Positions 26,224 through 34,590 of a stretch of DNA of 64,000 nt are shown one piece after another. Below the pieces are notes generated by a model that saw only the letters and a list, made by a program, of their open reading frames with translations, made no database searches and had not been told where the DNA came from. The stretch's first letter is position 1. Each line of letters begins with the position of its first letter. Source of the stretch: Pantanalinema rosaneae (GTDB lineage: Bacteria; Cyanobacteriota; Cyanobacteriia; Leptolyngbyales; Leptolyngbyaceae); the NCBI RefSeq assembly GCF_050753385.1, contig NZ_JBLZFZ010000010.1, positions 1 to 64,000 on the forward strand. Direction: 5' to 3'. The position numbers were made by a program, and so were the translations under genes.

Positions 26224-27015
26224 TTACCGCTTCGGTGCTTGTTGTTGAGCGGGTTGTGGTCTAGCCTGACCGGGTTGGTTGCCCATCATCGATCGCACAA
26301 ATTCGATCGATTCCTGGGGCGGAATCAGGACAATTTGGTCGAGTTGAGGATCGTTCTTCGTCTTCAGAACTTCCATCAATCCTTCCAGATTTAACACCTG
26401 AATTTCCAGAGAGTTCGCCAAATTCGGCTGTTGTTGTTTGAACCGATCCAGCAATGACTGAAGTTCCTCCTTCTTGAAGAACATCGGAATCACAGACTGA
26501 TTACCCTGTTGAATCGTTAAGTAGCCTTTCTCGGCTCCCCCGCGAGCCACAAACAAGGGAGTGCCGTTAAACTGCTGAACCTGCTGACCACTTTGCTTGA
26601 GTAGCGCTACAGCGGAATTGACCTGCTGCTGGGAAGGCACATAGGCAAAGTCTAAGCCTTGCGGTTTACCTTGGTTGTCCTGATCCAGCTTATAGACTTC
26701 TGCGAGGGAAACGGGTACGACTTTGACCCCTTTGGCTAACTCAGGATTTTTGGTCTTTAAGCCATCCAAAAAGGCTTGAGCATCTTTCTGACTGATGAAC
26801 ACTCCAGCCACAGACTGTCCATTCTGACCATTGGGTGCAGCAACTAGCGGTGCTCCCTGGGGATTGGCGATCGTGAACACAGGCACAGGTCCCAGTTTTT
26901 TCATAATCTGTTCCTGAGTTAACGCCAGCACCTGGGTCGCGCCGAACCATAGCGAACCAATGACGGCACTGCCGACCAAACTAGCGGTTGCACCCAAGCG
27001 AATGAGTGATTTCAT
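26224..27015 (-). CDS. Tic22-like family protein
   Basis: The 263-aa product starts at ATG 27015 behind AGGAG. It begins with a signal peptide (about 1-32) and contains two Tic22-like repeats: VPVFTIANPQGAPLV with VAGVFISQKDAQAFL, then GTPLFVARGG with VIPMFFKKEELQSLL. Tic22 is a chloroplast intermembrane-space protein; its cyanobacterial homologues lie in the periplasm or thylakoid lumen and are linked to outer-membrane biogenesis. The C-terminus is Gln/Pro-rich and disordered. It forms an operon with prmC. Confidence 0.88.
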   Translation of the reverse strand: MKSLIRLGATASLVGSAVIGSLWFGATQVLALTQEQIMKKLGPVPVFTIANPQGAPLVAAPNGQNGQSVAGVFISQKDAQAFLDGLKTKNPELAKGVKVVPVSLAEVYKLDQDNQGKPQGLDFAYVPSQQQVNSAVALLKQSGQQVQQFNGTPLFVARGGAEKGYLTIQQGNQSVIPMFFKKEELQSLLDRFKQQQPNLANSLEIQVLNLEGLMEVLKTKNDPQLDQIVLIPPQESIEFVRSMMGNQPGQARPQPAQQQAPKR

Positions 27016-27395
27016 GACTGCTCCTGACAATAAAGCTGCAAAGAATTAAATGCGATCGAAACCTGAAGCTATAGGGGATGGTAATTCTAAACTAGATTGA
27101 GGGGAATCAACTCGGATTGAGTAAAGATACTTACCCATTCTGAGGCATTCCTAGCGACTTGTAAATTCATCGCCAGATTATACCGAACCGTGGCAAAACA
27201 TGCACCTCTTGAACAAATGTGTCGTGAAACTCATCAGGTATTCAGATAGGCTGACTAGTCTGTCACCAGAAAGTTCCGGTTATCCTATAAATCCTTGAGT
27301 TCCTCGTGATCAATCACCACAGTTAACAGCAGATTGAGGAGGTTTGCGTGTCATCCTCCCGATCGGTATCCCTGATTCCACCTCCAGATTAAACG
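27016..27395. other. Intergenic region between divergent genes
   Basis: About 380 bp separate tic22 from a plus-strand transporter gene. It should contain both promoters, but no confident hexamer pair stands out. No RNA gene or repeat was seen. Confidence 0.4.
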
Positions 27396-28739
27396 ATGAC
27401 AAGACAAAAATGGGACTGGCAGAGATGGAGACGGCAATTTCACTGTCAGATAGGCTCTGGGCATAGACGATTTCCCGTTTGGAAGTTATGTCGCCAGAAC
27501 TGGAAATTACTGCTTGGAGTCGTGTTGACGTTGATGACGATCGTGGCCTGCCAAGCAATTCAACTGCCCACTGCCCTAAAAATCGGGACGCTGCTGCCCT
27601 TGACTGGCGATTTGGCACAATATGGGGCTTCCATGCAGAACAGTGCCCGTTTACTCGTCGATACCGTAAATGGCTGTGGGGGAGTGTTAGGGCAACCTGT
27701 CACCCTCTTCGCCGCCGATGACCAGACCGAACCCAGTATGGGGGTCACTGCCATGACCAAACTAACAGAGGTCGATCGCGTAGCTGGAGTGGTGGGGGCG
27801 GCTTCCAGTGCGGTCAGTAGTGCGGCGGTCAATATCGCGGTACGCAATCAAACGATTTTAATTTCTCCGGCTAGCACCAGTCCGGTGTTTAGCGATCGCG
27901 CCCGGAACGGGGAATTTCAGGGCTTCTGGTTCCGTACTGCTCCACCGGATACCTTTCAAGGTCAAGCCCTCGCTAAACTGGCGATCTCGCAGGGATTTAA
28001 AACCATCGCGATTCTGGCAATCAATAATGACTATGGCAATGGCTTGATCAACGCCTTTATTCCCGCCTTCACAGAAATGGGTGGACAGGTGGTGAATCAA
28101 GCTAACCCCATCCGTTACCCGGCGGATGCCGCATCGTTTGATTCGGAGGTGAAAGCCGCGTTTAGCCAGTCCCCGGATGCCGTGTTACTGATTGCTTACC
28201 CTGAAACGGGTAGTTTAATTCTCAAAACCGCCTATGAACAAGGGCTGCTAACGAGTACCACCAAAATTATGGCAACCGATGGCATGAAGGAAACCAATAT
28301 TGCCACGACGATCGGCAAAAATGCGACTGGAGTTTACATTGCCACAGGGATGATCGGTACAGCCGCCAGTGCGGGCGGTCAAGGATTGGCTGACTTTCAA
28401 CAGCGGTTTATCACCCAATATCGCCAACCACCCAAAATTTATGATGCCAATACCTGGGATGCCGCCGCCTTACTCGTCCTCGCCGCAGAAGCCGCCAAAA
28501 CCCTAACGGGTGAGCAGATGAAGCCATGGATGCGCGAGGTGGCTAATCCGCCTGGAACTGAGGTGACAGATGTGTGCCAGGCCTTATCCCTGATTCGTGC
28601 GGGTCAGCCGATTAACTATCAAGGAGCCAGTGGCAGCGTGGATCTCAATGATCTGGGGGATGTCACAGGCAGCTACGATATTTGGACGATCGCCCCTGAT
28701 GGCAAATTACAGGTGATTGGCACGATCGCGGTCAGCTAA
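27396..28739 (+). CDS. ABC-type amino-acid substrate-binding lipoprotein (LivK-like)
   Basis: The 447-aa protein is a type 1 periplasmic-binding-fold receptor (Peripla_BP_6). After a basic 35-residue N-terminus comes a hydrophobic segment ending in TIVAC with Cys52, which fits a lipobox. Binding-fold hallmarks follow: IGTLLPLTGDLAQYG (about 64-78), VVGAASSAVSSAAV and ISPASTSPVFSD. Such proteins bind branched-chain amino acids, urea or amides. No permease or ATPase gene is nearby, so it is an orphan receptor. The true start could lie downstream; the 35-residue lead is long for a lipoprotein. Confidence 0.85.
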   Translation: MTRQKWDWQRWRRQFHCQIGSGHRRFPVWKLCRQNWKLLLGVVLTLMTIVACQAIQLPTALKIGTLLPLTGDLAQYGASMQNSARLLVDTVNGCGGVLGQPVTLFAADDQTEPSMGVTAMTKLTEVDRVAGVVGAASSAVSSAAVNIAVRNQTILISPASTSPVFSDRARNGEFQGFWFRTAPPDTFQGQALAKLAISQGFKTIAILAINNDYGNGLINAFIPAFTEMGGQVVNQANPIRYPADAASFDSEVKAAFSQSPDAVLLIAYPETGSLILKTAYEQGLLTSTTKIMATDGMKETNIATTIGKNATGVYIATGMIGTAASAGGQGLADFQQRFITQYRQPPKIYDANTWDAAALLVLAAEAAKTLTGEQMKPWMREVANPPGTEVTDVCQALSLIRAGQPINYQGASGSVDLNDLGDVTGSYDIWTIAPDGKLQVIGTIAVS

Positions 28740-28741
28740 AC

Positions 28742-28760
28742 TCACCCTATTTATGGGTGA
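28742..28760. terminator. Small hairpin between convergent genes
   Basis: TCACCC (28742-28747) and GGGTGA (28755-28760) form a 6-bp stem with a 7-nt loop between the binding-protein gene and the hydrolase gene. It partly overlaps the hydrolase stop region. Weak, possibly bidirectional. Confidence 0.3.
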
Positions 28761-29614
28761 CTGGTCAGAATCCAGCGAATTTTTTCTGCCACTAATTCCG
28801 GTTGTTCTAGCATCGCTAAATGACCACAATCCGGAATTTCAAACACATTATCCCCACAGTCACAAAATAACGGATGAAAGCTAGCCAAATGCCGGACATA
28901 TTTCGGCTCCATCATCCGATCCTGTGCCCCAGCCAGAAAGTAAACAGGTTGGGACAACCGCGCCACAATTTGGGGCAACCGATGGACTTCTGCCTCTGTG
29001 GTTGAGTCTAACAAGCTCCCCACAACGGCTTCCGCATCCGCCATGACAAAGTCAATCAGCCGTTGCTGTCCCCAATGGCGATCGAGTTTTTGCACTACGT
29101 TAGCGCGGGCAAACAGCAGATCGATTAACGGTAGCCACGGCAACCACCGGGGACGAAACTTAGCTAACTGCTGACCTGCTGCCCGAAACCGTTCAAATTC
29201 CTCTTTAAGGTAAATTCCGCCACCGGCATTGATACAAATTACCCCTTTGACCAGATGTGGTAACTGATCCGCTGCCCACAGAGCAATACTGCCACCCAAC
29301 GAATGACCAATCAACCAAACGTTAGTAATATCAAGCTGCTTCAAAAGGATTGCCAAATCCTTAGCATAGTCCAGCAGGCTATATCCCGTACATGATCGCT
29401 CCGGTGTAGCCGCGATCGCAGGCAATTGTGATCCACCAAAGCCGCGCAAATCATAGGACAAACATTGGTAATCGGTTGACAACTGCTCAATCAACGGTTG
29501 CCAATAACTCCGGCTCAGGAGCCAACCATGAATAAACACCAGAGCATCGGTAGAACCCGGCACCCGTGTCAGGTCGTAAGCGTGTGGAATACCCAGTACA
29601 TTAATCATCGGCAT
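28751..29614 (-). CDS. Alpha/beta-fold hydrolase
   Basis: The 287-aa protein has the oxyanion segment FIHGW (27-31), nucleophile elbow GHSLGG with Ser105, a likely acid residue in AGAQDRMMEP near 233 and a catalytic His in DCGHLAML near 264. A helical lid lies between strands 6 and 7 (about 135-210). It is unrelated in detail to the hydrolase at 18969-19796. Substrate unknown. The ATG two codons downstream is an equally possible start. Confidence 0.85.
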   Translation of the reverse strand: MPMINVLGIPHAYDLTRVPGSTDALVFIHGWLLSRSYWQPLIEQLSTDYQCLSYDLRGFGGSQLPAIAATPERSCTGYSLLDYAKDLAILLKQLDITNVWLIGHSLGGSIALWAADQLPHLVKGVICINAGGGIYLKEEFERFRAAGQQLAKFRPRWLPWLPLIDLLFARANVVQKLDRHWGQQRLIDFVMADAEAVVGSLLDSTTEAEVHRLPQIVARLSQPVYFLAGAQDRMMEPKYVRHLASFHPLFCDCGDNVFEIPDCGHLAMLEQPELVAEKIRWILTSHP

Positions 29615-29645
29615 ACTTACTATCCTAGTCTGCCAGGGTATCCCG

Positions 29646-30371
29646 CTAAAACCTCCGTCCCAGTAATCGTTGCTTCACACTTTCCGCAATCTTCTGCCCC
29701 AGATAATCAGGAATTAAACTCTCATTTGGCCCTAAAAGATACAGGATCAATCGGGTCCGCCCACGCCATACCAGTAGATTGGCATTCACGACCAATAAAT
29801 CCTCTTGCCAAATCGCGTACATCACCTTGTAAAACAGCCCCGGTTGGTTATCTGCCTCAATTAGCAGAGCCGGTAAGTGGAACACTGGATCTACATAAAA
29901 CTCCGTTTCTACCTGCTCCAGTCCGGCATCCAGGTTAAACTCAACTGCCAGCATCTCCTCCACTTCAAACCGTCCGGCCAGTGCTTCTCGAATCGCTCGA
30001 CAAACGTTTTCAGCCGTCTTTTCCGTGAGAGCTTTGCCACTCCGGGACACAATTAGCTTGATAAACACCAGCATCGGTGGATAAATCTGACCATACAGGC
30101 TCAAACTATGAATGGTCAGACCATAGGCCGCTAGGACCCCAAAAATGTCACTTAACAGAAATGACTGGTTGCGATAGGCAAAGTGAAGCGCACTTTTGCT
30201 ACCCTCTGGCTTTAGCTCAATCACTGCCTGTTTAGTTTTATAGAGGTGATAAGCTAACCGGAGATTTTGCAGTTGGATCTCACTACTAACAAATTGCTCA
30301 TAAAACTGGGGAAACGCTCGGTTGAAGCGCTTTAGCAGTTCTAGTGTGGATGACTTTAAGCCCAAAGCCAT
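29646..30371 (-). CDS. Protein with two ACT-like regions
   Basis: The 241-aa soluble protein has two segments with an ACT-like look: LLSDIFGVLAAYGLTIHSLS (about 71-90) and LIEADNQPGLFYKVMYAIWQ (about 169-188), the latter with the typical D-x-PGL turn. ACT domains bind amino acids or nucleotides and regulate enzymes, but no enzyme domain is present here. The N-terminal 50 residues are helical. I recognise it as a cyanobacterial hypothetical without known role. It lies 31 nt upstream of the hydrolase gene on the same strand, so they may be cotranscribed. Confidence 0.7.
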   Translation of the reverse strand: MALGLKSSTLELLKRFNRAFPQFYEQFVSSEIQLQNLRLAYHLYKTKQAVIELKPEGSKSALHFAYRNQSFLLSDIFGVLAAYGLTIHSLSLYGQIYPPMLVFIKLIVSRSGKALTEKTAENVCRAIREALAGRFEVEEMLAVEFNLDAGLEQVETEFYVDPVFHLPALLIEADNQPGLFYKVMYAIWQEDLLVVNANLLVWRGRTRLILYLLGPNESLIPDYLGQKIAESVKQRLLGRRF

Positions 30372-30695
30372 AATTTTGGGTCAACTGAATTGATTTAGGT
30401 TAAAGCATATCTGGAATGGAGCGATCGCCCAACAAAAATCCGCTGACTTTCGCTGGCGCTCTCTATATTGATGCAGTTCTACCATGCCAATCTCTGTTCC
30501 ACCGGAAAATTAGTGATCTCGCTATAACGGCAGATCCCAACCGGGAAGCCAGCTATTTGCCCGTTGAGGAGGTTAAACTGTACCAAAATATCCATCCAAA
30601 AGGTTGACTTGCCATCGAAGAACGATGCAGAAGGGGTACGGGCGATATACTATCTAGTACTGTGATCTAACTTCTACTACCTTAACCACGCTTGC
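30372..30695. other. Intergenic region between divergent genes
   Basis: About 320 bp without a supported gene. A 63-codon plus-strand frame (30416-30607) has no Shine-Dalgarno and no recognisable similarity. No confident promoter for the acetyltransferase was found. Confidence 0.4.
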
Positions 30696-31214
30696 ATGGG
30701 TTTTTGGAAAAGCCTGTTCAGTAGCTCCGATGCTCCCCCCACACCTGGGACAATGCCATCCGAGAAGATTGTTGCCGAGGGTTTCAGTGATCGTGGCTCT
30801 CGCATTTTTTTCAGTACCGAACGAGATATCGATTTGTACGAATTAGAGGAACTGTGTGATGCCGTTGGCTGGTCACGGCGACCTTTGCGAAAGGTCAAAA
30901 AGGCAATTCAGTACAGTTTTCTGGTTGTCTCAATGTGGGAACAACGGGGTACCCAACGTCGATTAATTGGCTTCTCGCGGGCAACCTCGGATCATGCCTT
31001 TAATGCCACGATTTGGGATGTCGTTGTTCATCCAGACTTCCAGGGTCGGGGGCTGGGCAAAGCATTGATGAAACACATGATTAAGAAGCTACGGAGCGAA
31101 GATATTAGTAATATCACGTTATTTGCCGATCCTCATGTCGTCGATTTCTACCGCCACCTGGGCTTCATGTCTGATCCAGAGGGGATCAAAGGCATGTTCT
31201 GGTATCCAGACTAG
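30696..31214 (+). CDS. GNAT family N-acetyltransferase, Ycf52-like
   Basis: The 172-aa protein is a GCN5-related acetyltransferase. The acetyl-CoA-binding motif A is clear: VHPDFQGRGLGKALM (about 112-126), followed by ITLFADPHVVDFYRHLGF, the motif B region. The N-terminal 40 residues are variable. The overall pattern (ELCDAVGWSRRPLRKV, WDVVVHPDFQ) matches the plastid-encoded Ycf52 and its plant NSI/SNAT relatives, which acetylate plastid proteins or serotonin. Substrate here is not shown. Next downstream is tRNA-Pro. Confidence 0.85.
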   Translation: MGFWKSLFSSSDAPPTPGTMPSEKIVAEGFSDRGSRIFFSTERDIDLYELEELCDAVGWSRRPLRKVKKAIQYSFLVVSMWEQRGTQRRLIGFSRATSDHAFNATIWDVVVHPDFQGRGLGKALMKHMIKKLRSEDISNITLFADPHVVDFYRHLGFMSDPEGIKGMFWYPD

Positions 31215-31344
31215 CTCACTTTAGAGTTATACCCAGATTCGATCCAGCCGATCGCCCTTCTCTTGATTGTGCCAAGTTATTGCCATCGATCGCTGCCATA
31301 AATTTAAGTTTGGGATTTTTTGCCCAGCGATCGCAGAGTCAGGT

Positions 31345-31350
31345 TATACT
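31345..31350 (+). promoter_or_regulatory. Probable -10 box of tRNA-Pro
   Basis: TATACT lies 19 nt before the tRNA 5' end, at a sensible spacing for a tRNA promoter. No good -35 hexamer is found at 16-18 nt upstream, so confidence is limited. Confidence 0.35.
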
Positions 31351-31368
31351 AGGGGGAAGCACAGCCAC

Positions 31369-31442
31369 CGGGATGTAGCGCAGCTTGGTAGCGCGCCTGC
31401 TTTGGGAGCAGGATGCCGCAGGTTCAAATCCTGTCATCCCGA
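31369..31442 (+). tRNA. tRNA-Pro (anticodon UGG)
   Basis: The 74-nt cloverleaf has acceptor stem CGGGATG/CATCCCG (31369-31375 with 31435-31441), discriminator A at 31442, a D arm TAGCGCAGCTTGGTAGCGC, anticodon arm CCTGC/GCAGG enclosing TTTGGGA with anticodon TGG, and a T arm ending GGTTCAAATCC. CCA is not encoded. Immediately after it comes a run of T (31443-31448), which probably ends transcription. Confidence 0.95.
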
Positions 31443-31461
31443 TTTTTTCCTGTATAGGATG

Positions 31462-32163
31462 CTAAACTGCCCCATAGAAAGCAGTTTGAGTTACAGTGGG
31501 GGTTGCCTGGTTGGTCAGCCACGCCCACATTTGATCCCCATAGGAAAAATGCCACCATTCATTGGGATGTTGCGTAAATCCCGCCCTGAGTAAGCAGTGA
31601 GCCAATAATTGGCGGTGCTGATGAAACCGTTGTGCCTGAAGATCTGCACTGGTGGCAAAGTGATCCGGGTAGGAGCGGGGCGATAACTCATCGATCGGCG
31701 ATCCCATATCAATCCCCTGTTCCTGGGCATCCACTAAGGTCAGATCAACCGCCGCTCCGGTACTATGGGGCGGTGGAGTGGCGGGATCGGGACTGGGGAC
31801 TGCCCAAAATTCATAGACCTGAGCTAAGGTTTTTTCTCGTTGCTCTGCCGTCAAAGCGGTTGGAGTCAGCCCCTGCGATCGCACTGCCTGTTCAAAGGTG
31901 TAATCCACCATAAACTGCTGCACTGCGATCGGGCGATAGGCATCAAAAATCTGAATTCGCCAATCCGGTTGCTGCTGCTGTAAATACCGCTGAGCCAGGA
32001 GTAATCGTTCACAAACGCCCTGCCGCACATAAAAGGGCGATCGCTTGCCATAGGGAGCCCCTAACTGAGCATAGGGATGCGGCTGCACCAGAGAAAATGC
32101 AGTGGGAATTGGCACCAGGGGTTCCCCACATTCCGCGATCGTTATTTGCTGGTAAGGCTTCAC
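31462..32163 (-). CDS. D-alanyl-D-alanine dipeptidase (VanX-like, M15D)
   Basis: This zinc peptidase splits D-Ala-D-Ala; outside vancomycin-resistance clusters it serves peptidoglycan turnover. Visible motifs are FDAYRP, the metal-binding HSTGAAVDLTLVD (His and Asp ligands) and EWWHFSYGDQMWAW (catalytic Glu and third ligand His). I chose the GTG at 32163 (reading MKPYQQITIAECGEPLVPIP), which begins 17 nt after yidD and gives 233 aa; the frame is open up to 32268 but would overlap yidD by 89 nt and adds residues alien to the family. No vanHA genes are nearby, so no resistance role is implied. Signal peptide not evident. Confidence 0.85.
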   Translation of the reverse strand: MKPYQQITIAECGEPLVPIPTAFSLVQPHPYAQLGAPYGKRSPFYVRQGVCERLLLAQRYLQQQQPDWRIQIFDAYRPIAVQQFMVDYTFEQAVRSQGLTPTALTAEQREKTLAQVYEFWAVPSPDPATPPPHSTGAAVDLTLVDAQEQGIDMGSPIDELSPRSYPDHFATSADLQAQRFHQHRQLLAHCLLRAGFTQHPNEWWHFSYGDQMWAWLTNQATPTVTQTAFYGAV

Positions 32164-32179
32164 AGGTTGTGTGCCATCC

Positions 32180-32428
32180 TTACAACTCGGGATGGTGATG
32201 GGGATCTGACTGCCCCACTGGCGGCACTGGATCATATCCACCGGGATGGAACGGATGACACCGCGCAATTCGACAAATCGCTAACCAGGTTCCTCGTAGG
32301 GCACCAAATCGAGCGATCGCCTCGATCGCATACTGAGAACAGGTCGGCTGATAACGACAGGTAGGTGGAAATAAGGGAGAGATCAGCACCCGATAGCCAC
32401 GAATCAGAACAATCAAAATGGATTTCAT
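32180..32428 (-). CDS. yidD: Membrane protein insertion efficiency factor YidD
   Basis: YidD assists the YidC insertase at the inner membrane. The 82-aa protein has the amphipathic N-terminus ILIVLIRGYRVLISPLFPP, then the family signature CRYQPTCSQYAIEAI and RCHPFHPGGYDPVP. In many bacteria it sits with rnpA and yidC, but here it lies between a GGR-type flavoprotein gene and the VanX-like gene on the same strand. Confidence 0.92.
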   Translation of the reverse strand: MKSILIVLIRGYRVLISPLFPPTCRYQPTCSQYAIEAIARFGALRGTWLAICRIARCHPFHPGGYDPVPPVGQSDPHHHPEL

Positions 32429-32475
32429 GCCTATATTCTACAAACTGCCCTGTCGCAGATTCCAGCGGACACCAA

Positions 32476-33702
32476 TTATCCCCCCAGGAAGGCACCAACC
32501 ATCGCTTGACGAAGCCGCCGCATTGCCCGTCCCCGCAGCTCGGTAAATTGCCAATTTCCACTCAGGAGTTGCGTCGCCAGGTATGTTGCTTTTTCCTGCT
32601 TGATCCCATAGCGGTAGAGCAGCCCTGGAAACTGATAAAATACCTGGGCTAAAATCCATGCGGCATCAAAGTTAGCGGCAAATTCGGCATGAATGCGATC
32701 GCTGTAGGTTTGCGTAGCGCCATTTACCACAGAGTCTGCGGCAATCATGCCACTTTTGACGGCATGTAAAATGCCATCTCCAAAGAAGGGATTGATTAAC
32801 CCTGCCGCATCACCAGCCAGCAGCACCCGCCCATCTGGAGTATGTAAGGGTTCCCGCCCATTCCAAATTGGCAGCGGATGAGCATGAAATTGCAGGCGAT
32901 CGAGATTGTAGGGTAACTGAAACAAATCCAGATAGCCCAAAATAGCCTGCTGTAACTCTGTTCGCACCTGACGATCGTGACGGACATCGATCTGCCCAGG
33001 CGGAAATAACCCAGCACCAATATTCAGATGCGCCGCTTTAGGAAAAATCCAGGCATAGCCCCGCTCAACAGCACCATATTCCAGGTGAGCAATCGTCGGG
33101 TTCAGATCCGGATGATCCGTCCACTCGTAGGGATACTCAATCTCCATTGCCAGAGCGATCGCTCGTTTCCGGCGTAACCCAGACGCTTTCGCCGTGACTC
33201 CATTGGCTCCATCTGCCCCAATCACATAGGGAGCCGTCGCCACAAACTCCGCTTTGGGTGTTAAGGCACCATCGGTTTTCAGGGCTTGAGCCCGCACAAC
33301 CACCTGCTGCGGTTCTACCTGCACCGATCGCACCGCTAATCCATCCCATAACTCAGCGCCTGCCCGTACCGCCTGCTGAGCTAGAGCATGATCAAACACG
33401 GACCGTTGCACCATCCACAGCGACAATGACTGATCGGTGCTGGAGGGATTAATCTTGCCTAAATAAGGATCGGCAAAATTCCAGGTGTGCCGCATATACA
33501 GCACATCCGACTCAACGAACGCCTCCGGTGCCAGGTCATGCAGAAAGCGTTGCATCACCATTGGCGTACCCCCACCACAGGTTTTATGCCGTGGTAGCGG
33601 ATATTTCTCTAACAGCGCTACTTTGAGTCCTGCCCGAGCAGCTGTAGTCGCCGCGATCGCCCCCGCCGGACCAGCCCCACAGACAATCAGATCGTAATTC
33701 AA
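32476..33702 (-). CDS. Geranylgeranyl reductase family FAD-dependent oxidoreductase
   Basis: The 408-aa flavoprotein has the N-terminal dinucleotide-binding motif GAGPAGAIAATTAARAG (9-25), followed by EKYPLPRHKTCGGG, typical of the geranylgeranyl reductase family, and the second FAD motif VLLAGDAAGLINPFFGDGI near 300. The family includes ChlP, which reduces the geranylgeranyl chain of chlorophyll and tocopherol, and archaeal lipid reductases. This sequence looks like a paralogue, not canonical ChlP. It lies 47 nt upstream of yidD, likely in one transcript. Substrate unknown. Confidence 0.85.
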   Translation of the reverse strand: MNYDLIVCGAGPAGAIAATTAARAGLKVALLEKYPLPRHKTCGGGTPMVMQRFLHDLAPEAFVESDVLYMRHTWNFADPYLGKINPSSTDQSLSLWMVQRSVFDHALAQQAVRAGAELWDGLAVRSVQVEPQQVVVRAQALKTDGALTPKAEFVATAPYVIGADGANGVTAKASGLRRKRAIALAMEIEYPYEWTDHPDLNPTIAHLEYGAVERGYAWIFPKAAHLNIGAGLFPPGQIDVRHDRQVRTELQQAILGYLDLFQLPYNLDRLQFHAHPLPIWNGREPLHTPDGRVLLAGDAAGLINPFFGDGILHAVKSGMIAADSVVNGATQTYSDRIHAEFAANFDAAWILAQVFYQFPGLLYRYGIKQEKATYLATQLLSGNWQFTELRGRAMRRLRQAMVGAFLGG

Positions 33703-33732
33703 TCGTTCTATCCCCAGTCGTGGATTAATCGA

Positions 33733-34590
33733 TCAGGTCGGGTCGGCACTCAATGGGGCTGAAGTCACTGTCCGAGCATCGGAACCACTCCCAAACGTCA
33801 TCTCTTCCACCGCACCGGGAACCCCCATTGGTTTAGGGCTATTCTCGTTCAGGGTAACGATTACACCACCCGCATTCCCAGCCCGCACCGTCAGTTCCTG
33901 GTTAGCTGACCAGATGCGTTGGGAGCCCTGGGGTAACACGCCCTCAAACTCCATCTTACCGTCAGCCACCACCCGAATCCAGGATTGATCCGTTAAGGTC
34001 AACCCGACCCGAATGGGCTTATCAGATTCCTTCAGAGCCGAAGCAATCTGTGGTGATTGGCTCACAGCCGCTGCCCCGGACGGGACACTGGCAGGAGTTC
34101 CGGCTTTGGGGACAACGATCGCGGGATTGGGAGCCGAGGGAGGATTGAGATTTTGAGACAAATTGTACTGAACTGGCTGAGGCGTGGAGCGATTCAGTAA
34201 ATACGACAAGCCACTCACAGCCCCAATGACTAATGCCATATAAATCAAGTAGAGATGCAAAGGACGCAACTGCGCCCCTACCGCTCCTCGCCAGGAATGT
34301 CTGACAACTCGGTGAGTTGCCTGGGTAGGAAAGGCACTGGCAAACTCTAGCCCATCCATCCCGATCGCGTCTGCATACCGCCGGATAAACCCCTGGATAT
34401 AAACCGGTTCCGGTAAGCGCGATAAATCCCCTTCTTCGATCGCGGTTAAAAGGCGAACGGGAATCATCGTCGCACCAGCCACATACTCCAGGGATAGCTC
34501 CTGTTTTTGGCGGAACTGACGCAGGCGCTCTCCTAATTCGGTTAACGTTTCTACCTGTCCAATGTTCATCTGGAGAACCTGATTTTTCAT
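33733..34590 (-). CDS. RodZ-like helix-turn-helix membrane protein
   Basis: The 285-aa protein has an N-terminal HTH_25 domain (about 14-85, LGERLRQFRQKQELSLEYVA through YIQGFIRRYADAIGMD), one transmembrane helix (about 112-132), a Pro/Ala/Ser-rich linker and a C-terminal DUF4115 beta domain (SWIRVVADGKMEFEGVL). This is the RodZ layout; RodZ links MreB to the cell wall and controls cell shape. Its ATG overlaps the stop codon of the upstream pseudouridine synthase (ATGA), showing translational coupling. Confidence 0.85.
   Translation of the reverse strand: MKNQVLQMNIGQVETLTELGERLRQFRQKQELSLEYVAGATMIPVRLLTAIEEGDLSRLPEPVYIQGFIRRYADAIGMDGLEFASAFPTQATHRVVRHSWRGAVGAQLRPLHLYLIYMALVIGAVSGLSYLLNRSTPQPVQYNLSQNLNPPSAPNPAIVVPKAGTPASVPSGAAAVSQSPQIASALKESDKPIRVGLTLTDQSWIRVVADGKMEFEGVLPQGSQRIWSANQELTVRAGNAGGVIVTLNENSPKPMGVPGAVEEMTFGSGSDARTVTSAPLSADPT

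Noticed and set aside
30416..30607. 63-codon frame between the ACT-like and GNAT genes
   Set aside because: No ribosome-binding site and no recognisable similarity.
31462..32163. Vancomycin-resistance determinant
   Set aside because: Only the dipeptidase is present; no vanH, vanA or regulator genes. A cell-wall turnover role is more likely.
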